Below, piece by piece: positions 1 through 4,767 of a stretch of DNA of 5,057 bases; the first letter of the stretch is position 1, and each line of letters starts with the position of its first letter. The translations under genes and the position numbers were made by a program. The stretch comes from Minisyncoccota bacterium (GTDB lineage Bacteria > Verrucomicrobiota > Lentisphaeria > Oligosphaerales > MVZH01), in NCBI GenBank assembly GCA_021734725.1, contig JAIPIM010000297.1, positions 1-5,057 on the forward strand, written 5' to 3'. A model generated the notes under the pieces. That model did no database searches. It was not told the DNA's origin and was given only the letters and a program-made list of their open reading frames with translations.

Positions 1-99
1 ATCGAGAAAAACCGTTTGCGCCTCCTCGAACGTCACGCCGTGCTTGCGCTTGTTCGCCCGATTCTTTGCCTCATCCCACTCGAACTGCAACTCATTCAT
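1..99 (-). CDS. brnT: BrnT-type toxin, N-terminal part (cut by window edge)
   Basis: Reading the minus strand from the ATG at 99-97 gives 33 uninterrupted codons to the window edge. They begin MNELQFEWDEAKNRANKRKH and continue GVTFEEAQTVFLD. This is the hallmark start of the BrnT family: a short first strand, then W-D-x-x-K-N-x-x-N-x-x-K-H-G-V-x-F-x-E-A. Family knowledge: BrnT is a small RelE-like ribonuclease toxin of about 90-100 residues that inhibits translation. It is neutralised by BrnA, a DNA-binding antitoxin usually encoded just downstream, which represses the operon. Here the remaining two thirds and any brnA would lie beyond position 1, so I cannot say whether the module is intact. 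No Shine-Dalgarno sequence precedes the ATG, and a -10-like box ends six bases before it. No earlier in-frame start codon is available close by. Identity is quite certain; completeness is unknown. Confidence 0.88.
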   Translation of the reverse strand, partial: MNELQFEWDEAKNRANKRKHGVTFEEAQTVFLD

Positions 100-105
100 A
101 TGTAC

Positions 106-134
106 AATATATTGCTGACTGGCGCGCGATGCAA
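106..134 (-). promoter_or_regulatory. Sigma70-like promoter of the BrnT toxin
   Basis: On the minus strand TTGCAT (forward 129-134) is followed after exactly 17 bases by TATATT (forward 106-111). The -10 box ends six bases before the ATG at 99, so transcription would begin at or next to the start codon. This fits a leaderless mRNA and the absence of a ribosome binding site. The -10 box lies inside a perfect 10-bp palindrome, CAATATATTG (105-114), a plausible operator for the BrnA repressor. The boxes are seen directly; promoter and operator function are inferred. Confidence 0.5.
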
Positions 135-394
135 CCAGTATTTCTCTTGGCCGAGCTCTTTGCGTTTTACGGTGCCGCGAGGGTGGCGATCAGGGATGGA
201 ACTTTATGCGCGAAAGATTCTGGCCAATAGGCCGGGTGGACGGTCGTTTTGAGGGCGAAGAGACGGCAAAGTGTCCCTGGGGAGGGCGAGGAGCTTGCCT
301 GTGGGGTATGGATTGGCCGGGGAATCAGGGTGTTTTCCGGAGACGGGACGCAGGGGGCCCAAGCGGCGGGTTGAGTCGGCGGAAATTACTCAAC
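135..394. other. Non-coding stretch upstream of BrnT
   Basis: I see no supportable gene here. Open frames on both strands are short, lack ribosome binding sites and resemble no family I recognise. The plus strand becomes G-rich from about 240 to 370, with several GGGG runs, and then runs directly into the inverted-repeat element at 395. It may be decayed coding DNA, but nothing recognisable is left. Confidence 0.5.
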
Positions 395-566
395 GGGGTC
401 ACGTCTCGACAGTCGACAATCGTGGTTCCCTGCTGTTCCGAATACACCTCCTGTCTCCCATCTCCACGGATACGCAAAGCCTTATTTGGGCATTCACTCA
501 AGGCAGTGTGGCTGCCTGCAATCAAGTAGCTCAAATAACGAATGTCGAATGTCGAGACGTGACCCC
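395..566. repeat. 172-bp folded element with 24-bp inverted ends
   Basis: The left end, GGGGTCACGTCTCGACA followed by GTCGACA (395-418), is matched by its reverse complement at 543-566 with one mismatch in 24. The interior also folds. Positions 419-425 pair with 464-471 (seven pairs, one bulged G), stacking directly on the outer stem. Positions 482-491 pair with 529-538 (ten pairs, one G-T). Inside that, AGGCAG (501-506) and CTGCCT (512-517) form a perfect hairpin with a five-base loop. The result is a branched structure closed by a long stem. The right arm contains a tandem CGAATGT. No target-site duplication is visible at the ends and no transposase is present. It could be a MITE, a REP/BIME-like unit mobilised in trans by a RAYT-type transposase, or a structured RNA. 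The fold is seen; the identity is inferred. Confidence 0.7.
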
Positions 567-835
567 AGCTTCATAACGCGACACCCAATCATGAATCCCT
601 GGCGAACGGGGACACCAAAGCGCCCGCTTGGGCAAGGCCCGGTGGCGCGTGGACGCACCCGTCTGCCCATATCCTGGGAAATCACCCCAAAACCACCACC
701 AAAACCGCGCACGCCATGCTCACTCGGCTTCTCTTTCACCCGCTACAGTCAGCCAGATGTCTCGCATATTCCGCCGGCACAGCCCCGCGCCACAGCACCC
801 ACCGAACCATTTCCCTTGTCCGTCGCCGTCCCGCA
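567..835. other. Non-coding stretch between folded element and HEPN gene
   Basis: No gene is supportable here. The plus strand is markedly C-rich, with CCACCACC-like runs around 690. Open frames of up to about 119 codons exist on the plus strand and 81 on the minus strand, but they are proline/arginine- or glycine/arginine-rich, overlap each other and carry no recognisable domain or ribosome binding site. I read this as intergenic DNA downstream of the minus-strand HEPN gene. Confidence 0.5.
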
Positions 836-881
836 TAACGCCTGATCCAAACTTCACCGCGGCTTCTTGAACCAGGGCTTA
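836..881 (-). terminator. Imperfect hairpin at the end of the HEPN gene
   Basis: In the minus-strand transcript the segment starting at the HEPN stop codon, TAAGCCCTGGTTCAA (forward 867-881), pairs with TTGGATCAGGCGTTA (forward 836-850). The stem is about 15 positions long with one 2x2 internal loop and two G-U pairs, closing a loop of about 16 bases. No U-run follows, so this is not a classical intrinsic terminator. It may be a 3'-end stabilising or Rho-related structure. Confidence 0.3.
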
Positions 882-1616
882 GTCGCCGACCGCTTCGCAG
901 TCGGAACTTATCCTTGGTTTGTTGGCCTTGAATATCCCTGTTCCGCATATCCGTTTCACATGCGCATTCACGACCCCGCCTGTCTTGGAGATTATCCTCT
1001 TCAAGAAGTCGGCGTACGCCTTTGCGAGGTCCAGGGTGATCTTCTTCGGAGCCTTCCCTCTATGTGCTATTGCGCCTCGCACTTCGACTATCTCATCAAG
1101 CTTGCGTCGGCAGTGCTGTGAATCAAGTTTCTCAAACGTCCATGATTTTGTGACGTCTTCAATGCCTAGATGTCGGCGCAAGAATACCGCAGTAGGCTCC
1201 GCCTTCGGACTGTTGAACTTCCAGTTCCGTTGATCGCAGTATTGAGAAAGACGGGCATGGACGAACTCCTTCCATTTTGCGTCTGCCAGATCCCACATGC
1301 GTAATTCGTTCTTGTCCGCAGCAATCTCCGTTGCGATCTGCTTCTTGAGTTCCTTTGGCAGCGCTTCACTTGTCGGCATTGATGCCACCAGGTGCTCAAT
1401 AGCCTCGGCACAGATGTCCTCAACGTACGCCTCCCAGAAACTGACCATCAGGACGATCGCGGACTTGAGGACGACCTCCTTGTGCTCGGAGAAGTCCGGC
1501 GGTGTTTCATCGGGTTCCGGCTCCTCGATTGAGACAAGTGTATCATGAAGATCGACCAAACGGTCTACGTCTGCAAAATTGCGCTCGAAGTCGCGACGAG
1601 CATTGCTTACTGGCAT
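879..1616 (-). CDS. HEPN-domain ribonuclease-like protein (RiboL-PSP-HEPN type)
   Basis: This 245-residue protein carries the HEPN catalytic motif R-x4-H as RGAIAH at residues 180-185, followed by a basic RGKAPKK stretch. An upstream hydrophobic helix, VLMVSFWEAYVEDI at about 55-68, has the W-E-A-Y-V-E-D signature I associate with the RiboL-PSP-HEPN group. Family knowledge: HEPN domains dimerise so that two R-x4-H motifs form a metal-independent RNase site. They are common in toxin-antitoxin, abortive infection and CRISPR effector proteins. Residues 1-50 look like an acidic helical lead. There is no signal peptide or membrane segment, so it is cytosolic. The ATG at 1616 is supported by AGAGGA seven bases upstream (forward 1624-1629). 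It is the last of three co-directional genes, 83 bases after the endonuclease gene, and its leader can fold into a hairpin/pseudoknot. RNase activity is inferred from the motif; the target is unknown. Confidence 0.82.
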   Translation of the reverse strand: MPVSNARRDFERNFADVDRLVDLHDTLVSIEEPEPDETPPDFSEHKEVVLKSAIVLMVSFWEAYVEDICAEAIEHLVASMPTSEALPKELKKQIATEIAADKNELRMWDLADAKWKEFVHARLSQYCDQRNWKFNSPKAEPTAVFLRRHLGIEDVTKSWTFEKLDSQHCRRKLDEIVEVRGAIAHRGKAPKKITLDLAKAYADFLKRIISKTGGVVNAHVKRICGTGIFKANKPRISSDCEAVGD

Positions 1617-1623
1617 ATGTCAT

Positions 1624-1684
1624 TCCTCTGGCCTAACGTCGAGGCTGTGGGTTCGGCGCGTTAGCGACGAGACCCAGCAGCCTC
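1624..1684 (-). promoter_or_regulatory. Leader hairpin with pseudoknot potential before the HEPN gene
   Basis: In the 83-base gap before the HEPN gene, the minus-strand RNA pairs GAGGCUG-UGGGU-type arms (forward 1672-1684 with 1641-1652): 12 base pairs with one bulged base. The loop contains CUAACG (forward 1659-1664), complementary to CUAACG's partner CGUUAG (forward 1633-1638) just past the stem, which would form an H-type pseudoknot of six further pairs. The Shine-Dalgarno AGAGGA (1624-1629) begins three bases beyond the knot. The fold could therefore limit ribosome access or affect mRNA processing. There is no U-run, so it is not an intrinsic terminator for the upstream gene. Pairing is seen; the regulatory role is inferred. 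Confidence 0.45.
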
Positions 1685-1699
1685 TGGTTCGACGCTTCA

Positions 1700-2617
1700 T
1701 CAATCTGTCATTTCATGGATTTGAAGCAGTATCCCGCCGGTCTGTGCCGCATGTTTCCGCTTCTGTAAAAGGAGACTCACGAAGTCAATTCGTTCCTCGA
1801 CAACGGCCATGAGATCAGCGCCTGTCATAAGAACAATGACCGGCCTGCCGGTAGAATGGGCGCGAACACCATCTTCGGAGAACCCATTGATTGAGAGGAA
1901 AAGGCCGAGCGTGTTGTCGAGTTTCCTGTGTACCTTTCCGGCAAAGGAATCCAGGTCGCCAATTGAACATGGATCCTTGTGCCACTTAGCCTCGAAGAGG
2001 TAATCGGTCCCCTCCATGGAGAAGGCTCCGTCAATTTGTTCGCCTACGTTTCTGAAGGATGCCCGTGGATCGAGGTCGAACAGGTTGAACAACTCATACA
2101 AGACGCGCTCCAGTTCAAAACCCCGCTGGTGCGGCGCACAACTCGAAATCAAGGACATGTAACAGGCCTTGATCTCGTCCAACTTCTCTCGCACCGCGGC
2201 ACTGTTGCGGAGTCGCTCGGCTTCCTTTTCTCTCCGCTCATGGATATTCTTAGCTTCGTCGGTTGCTTCGTCATGTATCTCGACGATGCGTCGCAACTCG
2301 GCAACGGCTGCGCGCGCCTTCTCCGCTTTTGCCTTCCCGTCATCAAGTTGCTCAAGGTGGCGAAAGGAATCCATCTTGGCAACTTCATGGAATAAACGTC
2401 GAATGTCGCCTAGATACTTCTCTTGGTCATGACACAGACTGTCAACCACATCGGAGACAATCTGGCGCTTATATCCGTCCCAGTTCGCATGCGCTACGAT
2501 TGCGCGGTCCGAAATGGTGTTGTGCAGGAAGCTGCGTAGATCCGATTTGTACCAGTAGATGGTGCAAAGCGCTTCCTTCAACGCCTGCACAGCCGTCGCT
2601 GACACAATTTTTGTCAT
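1700..2617 (-). CDS. PD-(D/E)XK (Mrr-like) restriction endonuclease family protein
   Basis: This 305-residue protein has a C-terminal nuclease core of the PD-(D/E)XK type. It contains a helix with RGFELE (residues 165-170), then GEQIDGAF with the acidic D196, then YLFEAKW with E209-A-K211, i.e. D-x12-E-x-K. A conserved-looking LGLFLSINGFSEDG strand-loop follows at about 237-250. Family knowledge: this fold cleaves DNA with a divalent metal, and Mrr-like members restrict foreign or modified DNA. Residues 8-60 form a compact helical domain containing IYWYKSDLRSFL, which I recognise as the usual N-terminus of this protein family but for which I know no function. Residues about 93-152 are rich in K/E/A/R and probably coiled coil. 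The start at 2617 has GAGGA about seven bases upstream. It lies 88 bases after the metallopeptidase gene and 83 before the HEPN gene. All catalytic residues appear intact. Substrate and self-protection mechanism are unknown; no methylase is nearby. Confidence 0.8.
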   Translation of the reverse strand: MTKIVSATAVQALKEALCTIYWYKSDLRSFLHNTISDRAIVAHANWDGYKRQIVSDVVDSLCHDQEKYLGDIRRLFHEVAKMDSFRHLEQLDDGKAKAEKARAAVAELRRIVEIHDEATDEAKNIHERREKEAERLRNSAAVREKLDEIKACYMSLISSCAPHQRGFELERVLYELFNLFDLDPRASFRNVGEQIDGAFSMEGTDYLFEAKWHKDPCSIGDLDSFAGKVHRKLDNTLGLFLSINGFSEDGVRAHSTGRPVIVLMTGADLMAVVEERIDFVSLLLQKRKHAAQTGGILLQIHEMTD

Positions 2618-2705
2618 CTTAAGTCCTCACGTCGAACGGTGCCCTTGAACGGCGCGGGGTAGCGCGTACGCTCGGAGAGCTATTGGTTTGTTCGAACCTC
2701 TCTTG

Positions 2706-3692
2706 TCATCCTCCGATGTGAGCGCGCACGGCCACCACAAACGACTTTCCACACGCACGACATGACACCCGGATTGCGTCTGCCGACTCCGGAATGCGGA
2801 GTTTCTGTCCGCAGGAGATGCAGGCAACGACGCGCGTCCTTGTTTCCTTTTGTCTGGCGGCCGGTGGTTCTGGTTTCGGAACCTCAGCCGTCGGCTTCGG
2901 CCGACGGCGGAACCGTGAGATGAAGTCCTGCCACTTCTGCCGCCGACGCGCTCGCCTTGCATCTCGCTCCTTTTCCTCTTGCATCCGCCTTTCATGCTGA
3001 ACCACAGCATCCTGTGCCGCGGCCAGGTGGCCGCGTGCACTGTCAGTCAGATTGGCCTGTACATCAGGAAGCTGAATGCTTCTGAAGGCGCAGACTCTGC
3101 ACATGACGTCAGCAATCTCTCGTGCAGAGAGATACCCCACTTGGTAGGTGTACGTCACGACCTTGCCTTTCCTCGGCACGCTCCATTGGATTGGGTGATA
3201 GCCGTTGAGCGTCAACTTGCCCAAGCCCAGGAACACGGTTGCGAAATCGGTCAGACGCTCATCTTCAGTTACGTCGGGATACCCGATCCACTTGTTTGCC
3301 AAGAAGTGATGCGTCAGTTCGTGAGCCAGTATGGCGCCCATGATGTGAGGCGTGTGCTTGTTCGTGACAGCGATCTTGATGCGGCTCCGCAAGGGGCCGT
3401 CATAATGAATCATTCCCGGTGGCCCCTTCTGTTCCGACCAGTCATGGTCCGATGTCGTGAGGGGGTTAGCCGGCCCGTCCCATTCTTCGATTCGCGGCGA
3501 GGAAGGGGCGATGATGTGGTCTGCGAGCATTCGTATCGCTTCGTTCAGTGCGGAAGTCGAGCCCTGAGAGATGAATCCATAGAATCCGGGGGTGGGGTCG
3601 AAGTAGAAGTCACGCCCGGCAAATGGCTGGTATATCCCCAGCCGGAGGTTGAGGAAGCCAATCTGCGTGTTTATCCATTCAGGCGTGATCAT
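2706..3692 (-). CDS. Putative HExxH zinc metallopeptidase with C-terminal zinc ribbon
   Basis: This 328-residue protein contains the zincin motif HELTHH at residues 124-129 (H124, E125, H128), preceded by a hydrophobic helix MGAILA. About 15-20 residues later, EDERLTDFATVFLGLG offers E143, E145 or D149 as a third metal ligand, as in gluzincin-like proteases. Residues 220-265 are highly charged and basic (REE/RRAR-type repeats). A proline-rich linker (about 264-280) leads to a zinc ribbon with C291-x2-C294 and C311-x2-C314. I do not recognise the first 100 residues. No signal peptide or membrane helix is visible, so it is probably cytosolic. The start at 3692 is preceded by GGAAG ten bases upstream, a rather weak site. 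It is the first gene of the presumed three-gene operon and begins 25 bases from repeat copy A. Peptidase activity is inferred from motifs; the zinc ribbon could bind nucleic acid or a partner protein. Confidence 0.72.
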   Translation of the reverse strand: MITPEWINTQIGFLNLRLGIYQPFAGRDFYFDPTPGFYGFISQGSTSALNEAIRMLADHIIAPSSPRIEEWDGPANPLTTSDHDWSEQKGPPGMIHYDGPLRSRIKIAVTNKHTPHIMGAILAHELTHHFLANKWIGYPDVTEDERLTDFATVFLGLGKLTLNGYHPIQWSVPRKGKVVTYTYQVGYLSAREIADVMCRVCAFRSIQLPDVQANLTDSARGHLAAAQDAVVQHERRMQEEKERDARRARRRQKWQDFISRFRRRPKPTAEVPKPEPPAARQKETRTRVVACISCGQKLRIPESADAIRVSCRACGKSFVVAVRAHIGG

Positions 3693-3836
3693 TCGATCTT
3701 ATCTTCCGGTTCGACAGAATTATTCTAGCGGTGCACGACTGAAAGACCGGTCTTGCGATCAGATTCGGCGCGCACAGCGATGGTCTGCTCCTTTTGCTTC
3801 GGGCTTATGGACAAGCAAGCATGCATGTTGGCGCGA

Positions 3837-3864
3837 ATTCTGCTTAAACCGGCCGGGAAGTCAA
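3837..3864 (-). promoter_or_regulatory. Promoter-like pair in repeat copy A
   Basis: The minus strand has TTGACT (forward 3859-3864), a 16-base spacer and CAGAAT (forward 3837-3842), pointing towards the metallopeptidase gene. The leader would be about 140 bases and would contain the AAGACCGGTCTT palindrome. Copy B has the same TTGACT box and spacing. Promoter activity is inferred. Confidence 0.35.
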
Positions 3865-3961
3865 GGGTGAATGTCGCCCGAACGGGCGTGTGAGGGAGCG
3901 CCGGGGTGGTAACTAATTGCCGATTGAGGATTGTAGAATGCCGATTGCGAAGAATCGTCCT

Positions 3962-4036
3962 TCGTCGTCGTCCTCGTCCATCGTCCTCGTCCATCGTCCT
4001 CGACAAACGGGGCGCAGGGATCGAGGACGACGACGA
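3962..4036. repeat. Inverted arms enclosing a tandem 13-mer
   Basis: TCGTCGTCGTCCTCG (3962-3976) is a perfect inverted repeat of 4022-4036, with a 45-base loop. The loop opens with two tandem copies of TCCATCGTCCTCG (3977-4002). Copy B of the repeat has only one such unit (5015-5027), so the unit number varies between copies. This looks like the distal end of the dispersed repeat. Confidence 0.7.
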
Positions 4037-4250
4037 GGGATGAGAATGATTTGAAGGGCCTTCAGTGCCGGATCGCGCGCTGTTCCAGCGGCTGTAACGG
4101 GGGCCATCTTTCGTTCCAGCGGCTGTAACGGTGGGACAGTATCCGTGTTCATCAGTGTCCATCCGTGGTTCTCTTCTTTCAATAAAGCAGGAACTTTCAA
4201 ACCGGCGATCTTAGGCATTTTCACGCCGACGTTTACATTTGTTGGCAGTT
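4037..4250. other. Non-coding repeat debris downstream of the toxin gene
   Basis: There is no gene here. The stretch holds two direct copies of the 19-mer GTTCCAGCGGCTGTAACGG (4082-4100 and 4113-4131). Each is nearly palindromic (GTT-x-CAGC-G-GCTG-x-AAC). The string GTGTTCATCAGTGTCCATCC and its flanks (4141-4175) follow; I recognise this type of string from intergenic DNA of several environmental bacteria. Open frames across it, on the minus strand, simply read through the repeats. Confidence 0.6.
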
Positions 4251-4547
4251 CTAAAATAGTTTCGATGGATCGAGCAGTCGTGCCCCGTGGTAGACGGTCA
4301 GAATCTCGACGGTTTCTTTTCTGAGTCTGTAAACAATCCTGTAGTTGCCAAGGATGATTTCCCTGATGATGGGGTTGTTCGCTTCTGGGACGAGCCTGCC
4401 TGATTCAGGAAAGTCAACAAGGCGATCTACGGCCTGGAAGACGTCAATGGCAAAAAGCTGTGCATAGTACTCTGAATCATTGGCTATGAATTCAGTGATA
4501 AACGCTAGATCGTCAGATGCCTGTTGCGTCCATCTCAATTCTGCCAT
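4251..4547 (-). CDS. ParE/RelE-family toxin
   Basis: This 98-residue protein has the layout of the RelE/ParE toxin superfamily. An N-terminal strand (ELRWTQQASDDL) leads into helices through about residue 45, followed by FPESGRLVPE (46-55). Then come REIILGNYRIVYRL (62-75) and the final strand VEILTVYHGARLL (80-92), with R70, R74 and H87-x-x-R90 in the usual places. Family knowledge: ParE members poison DNA gyrase and RelE members cut mRNA on the ribosome. The sequence most resembles ParE-like proteins, but I cannot decide the target. Its start overlaps the last 13 bases of the antitoxin gene in another frame, and its own ribosome binding site is weak (AAAGAA-like). This suggests translational coupling, which keeps toxin below antitoxin. 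Length and motifs look complete, so the toxin is probably functional. Confidence 0.9.
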   Translation of the reverse strand: MAELRWTQQASDDLAFITEFIANDSEYYAQLFAIDVFQAVDRLVDFPESGRLVPEANNPIIREIILGNYRIVYRLRKETVEILTVYHGARLLDPSKLF

Positions 4548-4717
4548 TTGGCCATTCTTTCTTTAACTTGAGCATGTGAAAGAGTCTGGCCGGAATCGGC
4601 TTGTTGAATACCCTTTTCTATTTTTGAAAGGAAGAACAGTCGCTCCATGGCGTCCTCAATGGATGCATCTTCCGGTAGTTCCTGAACTGCATGAACAACT
4701 TTTTCTTTTACTGTCAT
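4535..4717 (-). CDS. Antitoxin of the ParE/RelE-type pair
   Basis: This 60-residue acidic-helical protein runs MTVKEKVVHAVQELPEDASI, then EDAMERLFFLSKIEKGIQQA, and ends in SHAQVKERMAKWQN. It matches the small antitoxins I associate with ParE-like toxins: TVKEKV start, ELPEDA turn, IERL-type helix and a C-terminal S-H-x-x-V-K-x-R-M tail that would wrap the toxin. The next gene, overlapping its end by 13 bases, is that toxin. The family normally binds its toxin and represses the operon, but no clear DNA-binding motif is visible in such a short chain, so autoregulation is only assumed. The start at 4717 has AGGA seven bases upstream, inside the -10-like box TAGGAT. Confidence 0.85.
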   Translation of the reverse strand: MTVKEKVVHAVQELPEDASIEDAMERLFFLSKIEKGIQQADSGQTLSHAQVKERMAKWQN

Positions 4718-4723
4718 ACTCGC

Positions 4724-4752
4724 ATCCTATCACGACGTCCGAACGTAATCAA
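4724..4752 (-). promoter_or_regulatory. Promoter of the toxin-antitoxin pair
   Basis: The minus strand shows TTGATT (forward 4747-4752), a 17-base spacer and TAGGAT (forward 4724-4729). The -10-like box ends six bases before the antitoxin ATG, the same geometry as at the BrnT gene. If this promoter is used, the mRNA starts at or next to the start codon. If transcription starts further upstream, the AGGA inside the box serves as ribosome binding site. Seen directly: boxes and spacing. Function is inferred. Confidence 0.42.
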
Positions 4753-4767
4753 TTCTTTTACTGCCAA

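Larger units (their letters stand above)
3718..4039. repeat. Dispersed repeat, copy A
   Basis: This segment matches 4768-5057 in the same orientation, starting at AATTATTC and including the perfect 12-bp palindrome AAGACCGGTCTT (3743-3754), AAGTCAAGGGTGA (about 3858-3870), AATTGCCGATTGAGGATTG (3915 on) and the TCGTCGTCGTCCTCG / CGAGGACGACG arms. Conserved blocks alternate with diverged ones and there are small indels, one of 13 bases. Minus-strand frames across both copies share an apparent peptide (RAE-x-DRKTGLS), but most differences between copies change amino acids and copy A has an in-frame stop, so it is not a conserved gene. The repeat begins 25 bases upstream of the metallopeptidase start codon. 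Confidence 0.85.

Noticed and set aside
486..845. Plus-strand 119-codon frame and the overlapping minus-strand frame at 494-739.
   Set aside because: Both are low-complexity, overlap the folded element and resemble no known family.
836..881. Hairpin ending in GTTATGC downstream of the HEPN gene as an attC site.
   Set aside because: The left arm has TAAG rather than the required AAC, so the core-site pair is not formed.
1631..1666. GCCTAAC and GTTAGCG motifs resembling integron attC core sites.
   Set aside because: The span is only 36 bases, too short for an attC site. One motif breaks the GTTRRRY rule, the inner L boxes are missing and the pairing pattern is crossed rather than nested. No integrase is present.
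2685..2705. GTTCGAAC resembling a tRNA T-loop.
   Set aside because: The flanking bases do not form a T-stem, and no acceptor, D or anticodon arms can be drawn around it.
2979..3728. A 249-codon open frame on the plus strand.
   Set aside because: It lies antisense to the metallopeptidase gene, which has recognisable HExxH and CxxC motifs. The antisense product has no recognisable domain and no convincing ribosome binding site.
3725..4224. Two overlapping minus-strand frames of 145 and 103 codons.
   Set aside because: They read through the dispersed repeat and tandem units. The proline/arginine/serine-rich products are what such repeats give in any frame.
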